A stretch of DNA of 64,000 nt from Bidens hawaiensis (GCA_021521415.1 JAIQDT010001957.1:337849-401848), one strand, 5' to 3'; counted from the stretch's first letter, positions 12,833-23,670 are shown. Numbers and translations are program-made. The notes: generated by a model from the sequence alone, not told the origin.

Positions 12833-12855
12833 TTAACTTGTGCGTTTTTATTTAG
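12833..12855 (+). promoter_or_regulatory. Possible 3' splice site before the A1 third ORF
   Basis: A branch-like TTAAC at 12833-12837, a T-rich stretch and TAG at 12853-12855 lie one base before the ATG. The same arrangement is seen before the ORF in A2, B1 and B2. Splicing is inferred. Confidence 0.4.
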
Positions 12856-12856
12856 A

Positions 12857-12898
12857 ATGGCTAAAGATATTCAAGAAATTGCTCCCGCGGGCGACCAA
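12857..12898 (+). pseudogene. A1 third ORF, first 14 codons
   Basis: The frame begins MAKDIQEIAPAGDQ and is cut by the A2 LTR at 12900. It resembles the A2 start MADEIIQVAPFVDQ at 21272, which identifies it as the start of the third ORF. If the LTR ending at 60729 is the other side of the same insertion, the frame resumes in phase at 60734, but the sequence there is not the N-terminal domain. Confidence 0.6.
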
Positions 12899-12899
12899 G

Positions 12900-13510
12900 T
12901 GTTAGTGCATGGTTTTGTCGTATCAGGTCTTTGTAATTATCGTTTGTAAGTTATTATTAATTTAATTTTAAAAGGGTATTTATGTAATTGTTAACCCATT
13001 CGTTATGTAAGGCTCATTCGTTAAGGATGTTTAACGAATGAGCCCTTTCGCTATTATTTACGGTTCATTCGTTAAGGATGTTTAACGAATGAACCTTAAT
13101 CATTATATGTAATTGTCCATTCGTTAAGGATGTTTAACCAATGGACCTCAGTCATTATGTATTTGATCCATTCGTCATGGAATGTTGAAGAATGGGGTAT
13201 AGCGAATGAGTATGTAAAAGTCATTCGCTATACCATAACTTAAAGTATGTAAAAGGAGAATAATGGAGGCCAGTCGTTACGGGATGTGTAACAAATGGCA
13301 TCACATCGTCTATATAAGGTTGTTCAGCCTTGTTTAATTTTAAGTATTAATTAAAGTTATATCGTTACTCTGTCCAAATATCCTCTCATATACTTCAACT
13401 TAATATTATCAATATTACCTAACCCATAAAGTATATCGTATCACTAGATCCTTGATCTAATCAATATACAATGAATTAGTATTAATTGGATATGTGAATT
13501 GGGGTGCTCA
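12900..13510 (+). repeat. 5' LTR of A2
   Basis: It starts TGTTAGTGCATGG and ends near GGTGCTCA at 13510, just before the primer-binding site. The exact end could be a few bases later. A TATA-like CTATATAAGG lies at 13311-13320, so U3 contains the hairpin array and R/U5 the remaining 190 bp. It resembles the LTR at 63468, with TCTTTGTAATTATCG near both starts. Confidence 0.75.
13011..13234. repeat. Array of short hairpins in A2 LTR U3
   Basis: Hairpin 1 is 13011-13044 (arm GGCTCATTCGTTAA, loop GGATGT, perfect 14 bp). Hairpin 2 is 13062-13095 (arm GGTTCATTCGTTAA, same loop, perfect 14 bp). Hairpin 3 is 13115-13146 (arm GTCCATTCGTTAA, one mismatch). A weaker one is at 13170-13195. Hairpin 5 is 13196-13234 (arm GGTATAGCGAATGA, 11-base loop, perfect 14 bp). 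Stem sequences differ between units but both arms change together. Confidence 0.9.
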
Positions 13511-13515
13511 ATAAG

Positions 13516-13530
13516 TGGTATCAAAGCACC
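13516..13530 (+). promoter_or_regulatory. Primer-binding site of A2
   Basis: TGGTATCAAAGCACC, close to the initiator-methionine tRNA complement. It lies five bases after the proposed LTR end. Confidence 0.75.
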
Positions 13531-14035
13531 AGGATTAGATTACTTGTGTTTAAGGTAATTCGTTATGGATTGATAGATAATCCACTAGGTAATTGTTAAA
13601 TTTTGGTTTAAGTTTAAGTTCATTGAATTCTTCTGAATTAACATGCTGTGATGTTAAATGGAGATTGATTTGGGTGGATTTGAGATCGGATTGGATCGTA
13701 TAAGGTGTGTGTTTGATGAATTGGATAATGGATTATGTTTGAGATGGTTTTGGATTGAATTTGAAGATATTACAGAACAGGGGAATCTATTTTCTGTTTT
13801 TTTGGATTTTGATTATAATTAGATTGATTTGAGGTTTACGGAATAGGTTGAGGGTGTTCGCGAGATTGATGCGAGTATTTTGAGTCTTTGTTTGGCTGAT
13901 TTGGTGCAAAATTGACGTAGTAATCCATTAGATTAATTTGTTGCTTTGAAAATTTGGATCTGGAAGTTTTCCAGAATTCTGGAAATAATCGTTTGAAGAT
14001 TTGAAGGTTTGAAGATACACTATCATTTGTTATGT

Positions 14036-14460
14036 TAAATCTCATTCATTCGTTACGCGTATGATCTTCATTCGCTATCATATCCTAATTGATTCGTGAC
14101 ATGTGTTAGGTTTGTTACAACATAATAACAAACTCATTCGTCATCCATTCGTTACTTATTCGTTTTGATCATTCGTTACTGTAGCTAATTCGTTATTAAG
14201 AATTTGTCATTCGTTTGATTCATTTGCCATTCATTCGTCAACCATTCATCCACTGATTCTTCACTCATTCGTCAACCACTCATCCACTCATTCGTCATTC
14301 ATTCTTCACTTATTCGTCTAGTCATTCGTTACTTATTTGTTCACTCTTTCGTTACTCATTCGTCATCCACACATCACTTCATTAAACAAGTCATTGGTCA
14401 TTCGTTAAATTACTGTTCTTGATTCGTTATTGCCCATCTTCACTCATTCGTTATTAAAGT
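14036..14460 (+). repeat. One-sided TCATTCGT array in the A2 leader
   Basis: More than twenty copies of TCATTCGT and close variants (ATTCGTTA, ATTCGTCA) occur here, nearly all in the same orientation, unlike the two-sided arrays in the LTR. The stretch ends just before the gag start at 14519. The preceding 13531-14035 is AT-rich leader with no ORF or clear repeat. Confidence 0.8.
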
Positions 14461-14518
14461 TTCATTTTAAACCCTTAAGTTTGAGTTTTGTTAAATTTTG
14501 AACTTGTATTTACCTAAA

Positions 14519-17034
14519 ATGGCTGGTTTTTATGCATTGGCATCTTAGAACGTACTAATACAGCAAATGTTACATCTTAATGCGGAAATAGGATCTCATT
14601 CGAAATGTCCACGTCTTATGAAATTCAGTGATTTTGCTAAATGGGAACACGTTTTTGAGCACATCTTTGTTCTGTGCATCCTGACTGTTCTCGATGTCTT
14701 GATGATGTCTACACGGTTCCGATGATTGTTAGTGAAACTAAGGGTTTTACTCTAAAAGCTTTTTCTCAATATTCGCAAGAGGAAAAGAAAGCTTTAGAGA
14801 TTGAGACTAAAGCATACTCTACTTTGACAATGGCATTACCCGATAACATCTTTCATCAACTAGGGAGTATTAAGATATGTGCATCATTGTTTCAACACAT
14901 GAAGATGAGAAGTATGGGAAATACAGAAGAAAGCAAGAAAGTGATGTTGAAGTTTCAATTTCGAAACTTTAATTTATTAAATGTTGAGACTGTTGAAGAG
15001 ATGCTCACTCGCTTTAATCATTTGATAGCTGAAATGAACAAGTTGAAGATGGAACCAAGTGAATTTGATAAAATTGATACAGTAAAGAATGCTTTACTTG
15101 GTTCATATTCAACGTTTCTAATGGTGTTGAAAGAAAACAACTATTTTAAGAATGAAGATCTCACAGCTTTGGAATTCATGCAAAAAGTGAAAGATTGAGA
15201 ATATGATCTGAAATGTCAAAAATCTAAAAAGGAAACTCATGATCCAACTCTTCATGGAGGTTGTCTGCCTTTTAGTAGTTCTACAACTCCAACTACTGGA
15301 TTTCGTACTCAAAATGCACAAGAGGGATCATCTGCATATAGTGATCCTAATGTATGCTTCATGACTTATGGGCTTAATGACAATTCTGGGGGATCAGCTA
15401 CTACCAATAGCTTCACTGCACCACCAAATGTTAACATGAAGAAAGCTGAACAGAATTTTTCGTTTCTTTGTGCATTCATGACATCATATGAAAATTTGGT
15501 GGGTAGTAAGATTGCTACAAGTGAGTTGACTGATGAAGACTATAACCAAATTGATCCAGATGATTTGGGGCTAATGGATCTCAAATGGAATATGGCCATT
15601 AATGTCAGAAAGGTAAAGAAGTTTATGCAACGAACTGGTAAAGACTTACCATCTCTGAACAAATGAGTTGGTTTTGACAAGTTAAAGGTCAAATATTACA
15701 ATTGTCAAGAGTTTGGTCACCCTGCCAAAGAATATGATAAGCCGAAAAAGGAATATAATGGATCTCTAAACCAAGACAGAACTTCTGGAAAGAAGGTTAA
15801 TGATTCTCCTGAAAAGTCTTCTAGTGGTAATTCTTCTAAAGCTTCAGGATCACCAGCTCTTCTCTCTGGCGAGGAACTGACTGGATTCAAAGACTGTTGT
15901 GTAAATCTGGCAATGTTCGAGCTTAATGAAATATTTCAAGATGCAAGTGGGAACGAACGGTCTTCTAACAAAGAGACAGAATCAGATTCTGATGATTCTT
16001 GTCATATGCAACCAACTCCCTTTGCATGCATGGCTAAGATTGACGATGTTAGTTCTTCTTCTGCTAAATTATTTGAAAATGTGTCTTGTTCTGTATGTGA
16101 AACTGTTAAGCCTAGAATTGATTCACTGAAAGAGCATAATGATTTACTGGTATAAGAATTTCCTTCAATAAAGGATACATATAGACAATCACTAGAATCA
16201 CAAATGAGGTCTAGAGAGAAAATAGAAGCTCTGTCTATAACTAACCATGATTTGAAAGCTGAATTGTTAGTAAAACTGACAAACAATGATCACAAATTTC
16301 AAGAGATTCTTAAACATAGAACTAAGATAACTGAACTTGAAAATGAGGTTCTTGATTTGAAAAGAAAATTAGGCAAGTTTCGGAATTCTTCGTTTTTGTT
16401 AAATGAAATCATCGAGGTGTCTGGTAAACAAAAGGATTCAAAGAAAGGTGTGGGCTTTGTTGAAGTACCACCACCGTTTCATAATGATTATACTCCAAAT
16501 CCGTTTGTGGGAAAGGAGGAAACTGTTATTGAACCACTTGTTGTTGAGGAAAAACCTAATTTGGTTAAAATTGACAATGTTGATATTCAATCTTCAACTC
16601 AAAAACCTCATATTCAAAGTAACACGGTATTTGTTGAAAATGTTTTTAAGGTAATCATTGAGGATGTATTTGAACCTGAAGTTGTGCACAAAAACCAGAA
16701 CATTCCAAGTTCAAATCACATTTTATGTGAACCTCATGAACTTGAGGAGGTTATGTATGGTTCAAATGCATCTAAAGTGAAAAAGGAGAAATTTGTGAAG
16801 GTTAAGGCTAAGAAACCAGAAAAACCAAAAAATTCTGATGAGGATTTGATGCGTTTCGTCAATACTATTCCACCTAAGTCAACCATTGGTCGAGTGTTTA
16901 AATTTAAAGGCATCAGCAAAGTGTTCACTGAGAAAGACATTCCGCTTAATCCTATCAAGACAGTATTTATTGATAAGGAGTACATAATACTTAAACCAGG
17001 ATATGTCATTCCAAAAGACATGGTTGTTATGTGA
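14519..17034 (+). pseudogene. A2 gag, decayed
   Basis: Gag starts MAGFYALAS at 14519. An early TAG and a frameshift lie within the first 60 codons, then a long frame runs to 17034 with TGA near 15196, TGA at 15664 and TAA at 16153. A copia gag (UBN2-like) domain lies at 14680-15190 (STLTMALPDNI, then FNHLIAEMNKL). The first zinc knuckle, at 15700-15740, reads YYNCQEFGHPAKEY, with first and last Cys changed to Tyr. A charged, coiled-coil-like stretch follows at 16200-16390. From about 16950 the frame already reads pre-integrase sequence (IILKPGYVIPKDMVVM). The second zinc knuckle and the protease core have therefore been deleted relative to B1. Confidence 0.82.
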
Positions 17035-20000
17035 TCTACTTACTTAAATGATATTGATGTTCTAAATATGACTTCTAAGGAAACCACTTATGTTGAAACG
17101 TGTTTTGTCTGTCTCTAAGGCAACTGAGAAAGACTTGATTTTATGGCACAGACGTATGGATCACATTCATTTCAGAAAGATGAACTATCTTATGACGAAT
17201 GATTTGATTGATGGGGTTTCTTTGAAACACTTCAAACTGACTAATCACTGTGTTGCATGCAAAAAGGGCAAACAGAAAAAGAAGTCACACCCATCTAAGT
17301 TAATTAATACCATTGATACTCCTTTGGAACGATTTCATATGGACTTGTTTGGTCCTTTGAATCGTGTGAGTATTGCTGGTGATTGGTATTGTCTAGTTAT
17401 CACTGATGAATATTCAAGGTATTTATGGGTGTTATTTATGAGTTCAAAAGATCAGTCACCTATTCTTGTTCAAAATCTAATCACTAAGATCGAATCACTG
17501 TATAAACTCAAATTGAGACGTATTCGAAGTGATAATGGTATGGAGTTCAAAAACACTATATTGGATTCTTTTTCATTCATAAAGGAATTCATCTAGAATA
17601 CAGTGCTCCATATGTACCTCAACAGAATGGTGTTGCTGAAAGGAAGAATCGAACACTGATTGAAGCTGCATGAACAATGCTGGCATATCTAAGCTTCATG
17701 TTCAATTCTGGAATGAGGCCGCGAATACTACTTGCTACACGCTTAATCGTGTTCTAACTGTGAAGAAACTACAAAATACTAGTTATGAGCATTTGAACAA
17801 AAGAAAGCCTAATTTAAAGTATTTGGAGCCATTTGGGTGTCCGTGTACCATGTTGAACAAAGATGCGGGAAAATTCGAATAAAAAGCTATTGAAGGTTAT
17901 TTCTTGGGATATGCATCACCTAAGAAATGAGTATTAATTTTACTTCGGGTTGTGTTGATTAGTGTTACCATGTCGATTGTCAACGATACACCACACCTCC
18001 CGCTGGCAAAGGGCCTGATTGGATGTTCGACTATGAAAGTTTATTTAACTCATTTACTCCAGTAGTTGATCAACCTGATGAAGATCTGGTATGTGCTTAC
18101 CTAAAAGATCAATTTCTACCTCCAAGGTCTTCTGGTACTAATTATGATGATGCTCCACAAGATGATCTTCCTGATACATCTGACGTGATCTCTATTTCAT
18201 CAAATGGTGGTCATTTTGTTGATTCCTCTTCAGCCCCATTTCCTGAAAATCATGAGATTGGTAATATGGTCTCATGATGCTGAAGAGAATCTAAATAATT
18301 TAACTAATAATTTCGTGCCTGAGAATCCTACCCTTAAGATTCATACTTATCATCCCCAGGACAACATCATTGGTGATCTTGATGATGGTGTGCAAACACA
18401 TCATCAAATTGCTACGACAAATGATGCTAATATATTGTGTGCATACGCCGATATGAACTCTTTGGGAATCATGAATCTTGTGAAATACACATGCTTTTTA
18501 TCTCAAATGGAACCTACGAGTGTTCGTATGGCGCTTGAAGATCCATCATGTGTAGAAGCAATGAAAGAAGAGTTGCAACAGTTTCATCGCCGAGGTGTTT
18601 GGGATCTCAATGACAAACCCATTAAAAGCCAATTCCAACAAAATGGGTATTTAAGTGCAAGAAAGATGATCGTGAGGTTATTGTCAGAAACAAAGCACGA
18701 TTGGTTGTTCAGGGCTTTAATTAGCAAAAAGTCATAGATTACACGGTAGTATATGCTCCAGTTGCTCGATTTGAGGTTATACGAATATTTTTGCCTATGC
18801 AGCTTTCAAAAACATTAACGTTTATCAAATGGATGCCAAGAGTGCGTTTCTCAATGGGAAATTCATGAAGAAGTATTTGTGTTACAGCCTCCTGGTTTTG
18901 AGGATCCAGATTATCCAGTCTGTGTTTACCAATTAAACAAGGCTCTTTATGGTCTACACCAAGCCCCGAGAGCTTGGTACGACACACTTTCTGGCCATCT
19001 TACCGATAATGGCTTCAAACGAGGAACTGTGGATTGTACTCTCTTTTACAAGAACGTTGGTAATGATTTGCTCCTTGTCCAGATATATGTCGATGAAATC
19101 ATATTTGGTTCGACAAACGACAAGCTGTGTAAGGAATTTGAGAAGTCGATGCAGACAAAATTTGAAATGAGCTCGATGGGGGAGATGAATTTCTTCTTAG
19201 GGTTGCAGGTTCATCAGTATGATACGGGAATTTTTATTCATCAGACTAAATATGTGAACGATTTCTTGCCTATTCAAGATAACTGCCGGAAAAATCCCTT
19301 CGATGCCTCTTCCCGTGGGTCACAATTTGTCACCGGACGAAACGGAGGATACCGTTAATCCAACCCTTTACCGAGCATGATTGGTTCTTTAATGTACTTA
19401 ACTGTTTCTCGTCGCGATATAATTTTTTGTGTTTGTTTTGTTCCAGGTATCAATCAAGTCCCCGAGTAACTCTTCTGGCGGCAGTTAAATGTATACTTCA
19501 CTATTTGAGGGGTAATCTTGACACCAGGTATGATATCCCAAGGATGATAGCTTTGAATTCACTACATTTTCCGATTCTGATTATGGAGGATGCAAGATCA
19601 ATTTCAAATCTACTACAGCGGGTTGTTAATTTCTAGGAAGCCGGCTTGTTTCCTTGCAATATAAGAAGCAGACAACGGTCTCCACTTCAACCGCCTAAGC
19701 AGAGTATGTGGCAGCCTCGAGTTGCTGTTCACAGGTTTTATGGATCCAACAACACTTGCAGGATTACGGTTTGAAGTTTCTTACTACTCCCATTTTTATT
19801 AATAACTCTGCTGCTATTAGTATCACCAAAAACCCCTTGCACCACTCTAAGACAAAGCATCTAAAAATTCGATATCATTTTATCCGTGATTGCTTTGAAA
19901 AGAAATTGATATTGAGAAGGTGCATACGGATATTCTGAAATCCAAACTGTTTACCAAAGCTTTTGACAAAACGCGTTCTAACTTTTTGCTTGGTTTAAAC

Positions 20001-20038
20001 GGATTGAAAAATCTTGCTGATATCCTTAAGCTAGGATA
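17035..20038 (+). pseudogene. A2 pol (integrase, RT, RNase H), decayed
   Basis: The integrase zinc region is at 17135-17280 (LWHRRMDHIHFRKM, then CVACKKGKQ). The catalytic core runs from 17330 (HMDLFGPL) through IRSDNGMEF near 17525 to NGVAERKNRTL near 17630. The linker covers 17670-18500. Reverse transcriptase covers about 18560-19360 and includes [10 protein letters not shown]. The polymerase motif at 19086-19097 reads YVDE, so the second catalytic Asp is lost. RNase H follows at 19430-19940 in several frames (AASSCCSQVLWIQQ). The end reads FLLGLNGLKNL before TAA at about 20036. At least ten frame breaks or stops make it non-functional. The protease is absent. Confidence 0.85.
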
Positions 20039-20930
20039 ATTATCTTTACTTTTATTTTGTTTAATTTAATTAGCTCATTTTTTTATGTTTTGGGTTTTGG
20101 GGGTGAAACTGAAAAATACAAAAATATTGTGATTTTTGTATGTATAGAGAAAATCCAAAAACATTAAAAATTTTGAAAAGCCAAAAATATTGTGATTTTT
20201 GTTTGTATAGAGAAAAACCAAAAACATTTAAAAATTTTGAAAAGTCAAAAATATTTTAATTTTGGTTTTTGTACAGATAAAAACCAAAAACTTTCAAATA
20301 TTTCAAAAATATCAAAAATATTTTTGCACTTTCTCGATTTAAATCATGCCAGTTACTCATATTTGAATGACATATACTTGTATATGTTTGGTCCTAATAT
20401 TTACTTGTAGATATTCGGGATAGCCATTAACCTGATAATGGAAATTACTTGGGGCGATTGTTGTGTGCTTTTATTTAATTCTTTCGCTTAAAATTAAGTT
20501 TGTGGAACATGTTTGCATGTTTGGTCTTGTTATCGACTTGTAGATTTATAGGATAGCCATTAATCTATAAACTGAATGTGACTGGGGTGATTGAATTTAT
20601 ATGCTCCTTCAAAAATGAGTTTTTAAGCAAAAAGAGAAAATGATAGTATATTGACCATCTGGTCCCATATCCAGATAGAAATAAGTTTAAAAGGTTGAGT
20701 GCTTAATTGCATTGGTGCATTGATAGGTCTTAAACAAGCTGTTAAGGTAAAGTATATGATATAAACATAAAGAAATGCCAAATTGAAAGAGGTGTTACTC
20801 GCTTTTGAAATTCTCGGTAATGATGGCAGAAATGTAATAGCCTATCGTACTCAGGCCTTATGTTTGTATGATCACCAAAAACAAAGAGTCAAAGTTTATT
20901 ATTTCATAATTCATTTGTTACAACCAGCGA
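20039..20930 (+). other. A2 3' non-coding region
   Basis: No ORF with support. It begins with three imperfect repeats of a phrase like AAAACATTAAAAATTTTGAAAA (20150-20310), then the duplicated stem-loop module (separate entry), then 20600-20890, which is conserved with A1 10470-10750. Confidence 0.65.
20333..20593 (+). ncRNA. Duplicated stem-loop module after A2 pol
   Basis: Two copies of a roughly 125 nt module. Copy 1 has stem ACATATA-CTTG-TATATGT at 20370-20387, then TTGGTCC, a second stem around CGGGATAGCCATTAACCTG at 20416-20434, and GGGGCGATT at 20451. Copy 2 has AACATG-TTTG-CATGTT at 20506-20521, then TTTATAG paired with CTATAAA (20545-20551 and 20565-20571) enclosing GATAGCCATTAAT, and GGGGTGATT. 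The same order occurs twice in B1 and twice in B2. An RNA structure is inferred. No transcript is known to me. Confidence 0.6.
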
Positions 20931-21185
20931 TAGGACATTCATTCGTGTTCAAGATCCATTCGGGATCCATTCGTTAAGAATAAATAACGAATCAGTTCAT
21001 TCGTGGGTTCTGATAACGAATGAACTCACATTCGTTATGATTGATTTGTCATTCATTAGTGATTGATTCGTTATCAATCATTCGCTATGTCAGTCATAAC
21101 GAATCAGGCCATTCGTTATAACGAATATCCTCATTATAACGAATGAACTAACACTTGAAAGATAACGAATGACACATATTCATTA
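20931..21185. repeat. ACGAATGA motif array before the A2 third ORF
   Basis: About fifteen copies of CATTCGTTA or TAACGAATGA occur in alternating orientation, ending 60-90 bp before the third ORF. It is placed like the 11785-12830 array of A1. Confidence 0.8.
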
Positions 21186-21242
21186 TTTTCAAAAATTATA
21201 CTTTTAATTTTTAAATATTTTATTCATTAATGTTCGTCTTTA

Positions 21243-21269
21243 CTAATTCTCGGTTTTATGCATTTTCAG
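21243..21269 (+). promoter_or_regulatory. Possible 3' splice site before the A2 third ORF
   Basis: Branch-like CTAAT at 21243-21247, a T-rich tract, then TTTTCAG ending at 21269, two bases before the ATG. This matches the arrangement in B1 and B2. Confidence 0.45.
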
Positions 21270-21271
21270 AT

Positions 21272-22275
21272 ATGGCAGATGAAATTATACAAGTGGCTCC
21301 GTTTGTTGATCAACATCAGGTTCAGCAAATCCCGCTTCTACCGTTTAATAAAAAGCATAACATATGTGCTTTTCACCAAGATAACTTTGCCGATGAGGAC
21401 TTATTCAGGAATATCATAGCTTTCCTACGACGATCTCTAATACATTATGCAATTATTGCTGACGTACCGATTCACTTCAGCAACATTCGTCCTTTCTGGA
21501 ATTCGGCACGTTTGGTAGAGTTGGAGAATCATATCGTCGCAGAAGTCAACAACAGGCCGATTGTTATATCACCTGGGGTTATTCGACGGGCACTGAGATT
21601 TGTGGATAACATGGATAATCCATGTGAGTTTGACCGGACATTAATTCGTGGATTGTTTCGACGATTATTTTATTCAGGTGACCTTGAACGTTCCCAATAA
21701 AACAAGGCTTACTTGTACGCTCCGTACAAGTATCTATTACATGTTCTTATACATTTCCTTGGGGGACGCAAGGGTGGATACGACGAATGTCGGATTATGC
21801 TACAATCGGCATTTGTAGCTCTTATTTTGAACAAACCGTTCACCTTCTCTGAGCTTATCTTTTATCACCTCTAGGAGAACTGCTTTGTCAATAATCGACG
21901 TAGTAACTTCTTGATGTATCCACGTTTTTTTCCAGCTGATCATTCAGGATTTAATTCCTGATTTGGAGATTGATCGGACTTTGAAAGATGATGTGTTGAA
22001 GCTAGAACACATGAATGCGGATAAGATGAAGAGAATGAAGACATATATGAGTAAGGAACCATAGGATATCCCAAGGACAAAACATTTAATTGGTCACTTG
22101 GTGAATCCAGCATACGTATGTCCTTCTAATGATCGATGGATTCACGACGATTCAGTTTCCGAACAAGAAGAAGGACCAGGTGGGAACGGTGATGGAGATG
22201 ATGGTGGAGATTATGGTGGTGATGGTGGCCATGGGGGTGATGAACGACGTGCTGACAGTTCAATAGGATGGCTCT
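21272..22275 (+). pseudogene. A2 third ORF, N-terminal domain, decayed
   Basis: It starts MADEIIQVAPFVDQ at 21272, chosen because the same two-base spacing from an AG is seen in the B copies. The first 142 codons are open to a TAA at 21698. Past it the frame aligns with B1 residues 150-195 (KYLLHVLIHFLGGRKGG, then LNKPFTFSELIFYHL). Further on, HLIGHLVNPAYV matches the B1 block PLFGFLINPEYV. It then runs into Gly/Asp-rich sequence at 22180-22250 and ends where the unrelated gag fragment begins. I see no signal peptide or membrane helix. The function is unknown. It is homologous to the complete 941-codon ORF in B1. Confidence 0.8.
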
Positions 22276-22299
22276 GATGAAGTTCTTGTGAAACCAGTT

Positions 22300-22983
22300 G
22301 CACAGTATAACGATGATGATTTGCTAAAGTTGAGGAAGATGAGAAAGCTCTTTCCACTCTAACCATGGCACTCTCACCCGAGATTGCTCTTCATTTTAGA
22401 GAACTTCAGTCTGCTAAAGAGTTATGGGAGGCACTGATCGAAGTATATGAGGGAAATGAAGATATGAAGAGAAGTCGCCAAGATCTGCTGCGACAAAAGT
22501 TCAACATGTTTAATCATGTTTTGGGAGAAACGTTGGAATCCCAACTACAAAGATTCATATCACTTGTTACTGAAATGAGATCAGCAGGGATTTAACTGCA
22601 AACCTCAGAAATAAACAACAAGCTGGTGAACTCATTGCCGAAGAGTTGGGACACGAATGTTGCGGTTATCAAAAAGACTAAGGATCTCAACAGATTGGGT
22701 ATGAGTGAAATGATATCAACTATTAAAGCATGTGATATGGATGATAAGCAACGTGCCATAAATCATGCGAGCTCTTACAGTGCGGCTGGATAGAACGTTG
22801 ACTCCAACAGTGCTCTTATTTCTCAAGACAGTTTCTCACTGTTCAAGGCTACTCAACAACCAACTCAGAGTAACTTCCAGATGTTCTCATCCACTCGAGG
22901 TCAATCATCATCATCCATTCCACCTCAACCAGCTCCAGTATTCTTCACCAAGTCTGGACAGTCTTTGAATGATACGAAATAAT
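22300..22983 (+). pseudogene. Copia gag fragment of a third subfamily
   Basis: The open stretch 22365-22595 reads MALSPEIALHFRELQSAKEL and continues with LRQKFNMFNHVLGETLESQL, the usual copia gag (UBN2-like) pattern. After a TAA the same frame goes on with NNKLVNSLPKSWDTNVAVIKK and, after a TAG, DSNSALISQDSFSLFKATQQ. It differs from both A and B gag, so it is from another copia lineage. It is cut on the left against the A2 third ORF and on the right by an inverted LTR at 22991. Confidence 0.75.
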
Positions 22984-22990
22984 ATAAATA

Positions 22991-23282
22991 TGATGAACAC
23001 GATGTAATACTCCAAATGCACACGATTATTTTATTAAACCATCTGGTACATGAGATTACACAATCTGTATTGCTCTCTAGATGGTGGCTATGATTTACAT
23101 TTCTGCTCACCAACTCTCTACTAACACTTAAACCCTATACAATAAGATCTATTTATAGAGCAGCCAACTATCAAGCCCAAAGTCCACCGAGATCCCTTAG
23201 TGATCTTGGTTTACATACGTAGCCCAATACGAAACCCAACAAACATAGAACTAAGTACAAACCACCAAATATGGACCCAACA
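22991..23282 (-). repeat. LTR fragment in minus orientation
   Basis: Read on the minus strand it starts TGTTGGGTCCATATTTGG and ends GTGTTCATCA, with TATA-like CTATAAATAG (plus 23148-23157). It is the left partner of a head-to-head pair with the LTR that follows. The flanking pentamers do not match. Confidence 0.55.
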
Positions 23283-23368
23283 TTTGTACTTAGTTCTATG
23301 TTTGTTGGGTTTTGTATTGGGCTTTGTATGTAAACCGAGATCACTAAGGGATCTCGGTGGGCTTGGGT
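23175..23368. repeat. Inverted repeat formed by two facing LTRs
   Basis: The arm 23175-23261 is the near-exact reverse complement of 23283-23368, with about five mismatches and a one-base gap. The two are separated by a 21-base spacer. A transcript across it would form a long hairpin. Confidence 0.9.
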
Positions 23369-23665
23369 CACGGGTTTATTGTGTAAGCTGAGATCTCTTA
23401 AGAGATCTCGGTGGGCTTTTGGTTCATTTGGGCTTAGGTGTTTTGGTTCCCTATATATAGTGCATGTATTGTATAGGGTTAGGTTGTTCGTTCATTGGTG
23501 TTTTTGGCCGTCTAAGAGTTACTAGACGCACGAGTATTGTAAGTGCTTAAGCACCCTACGTATATTAATAATACGTGTGTTTTGAAGAAATCCCGTTGTT
23601 ACGTTCTTGTGCTTACTTGTGTTCTTGATTCACCAAGTGTTGGTATTCCGCACCAATATTTGTTT
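23283..23665 (+). repeat. LTR fragment in plus orientation
   Basis: It begins TTTGTACTTAGTTC, lacking the first 21 bases present in the facing copy. It contains TATA-like CCTATATATAG at 23451-23461 and ends near CCGCACCAATATTTG just before B1. A perfect 20 bp palindrome, GAGATCTCTTAAGAGATCTC, lies at 23390-23409, with imperfect relatives (GAGATCACTAAGGGATCTC) upstream. Confidence 0.6.
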
Positions 23666-23670
23666 ATTGA

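Larger units (their letters stand above)
8717..12899 (+). mobile_element. Copia retrotransposon A1, internal portion
   Basis: Plus-strand copia remnant broken on the left by gypsy-1 and on the right by the LTR of A2. It holds the integrase core onward, then jumps over RT and RNase H, where a foreign LTR now sits, to the last pol codons. A 2.5 kb non-coding tail and the first 14 codons of the third ORF follow. It aligns along its length with A2 (17362-21300), so both belong to one group. Its own LTRs are not certain. The one at 61868-62324 is a candidate 3' LTR. Confidence 0.75.
12900..22275 (+). mobile_element. Copia retrotransposon A2, 5' and central part
   Basis: The order is LTR, primer-binding site, motif-rich leader, gag, pol, non-coding tail, motif array and the N-terminal part of the third ORF. 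The body ends near 22275, where an unrelated gag fragment begins. The middle of a similar third ORF reappears at 36765-37607 and its end at 60138-60293, followed by an LTR (60294-60729). These are the likely remainder of A2 separated by later insertions. That assignment is tentative, because the 12900 and 60294 LTRs differ widely. The flanking pentamers are CCAAG (12895-12899) and ACAAG (60730-60734), a four-of-five match. Confidence 0.7.

Noticed and set aside
22255..22345. Fusion of the third ORF with gag as a novel protein
   Set aside because: The junction has stops in the relevant frames, and the two parts belong to different elements. It is an insertion or deletion boundary.
23171..23391. 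Two similar 63-66 codon frames on opposite strands (IYIQSPIQNPTN type)
   Set aside because: They are the two arms of the LTR inverted repeat read on either strand.
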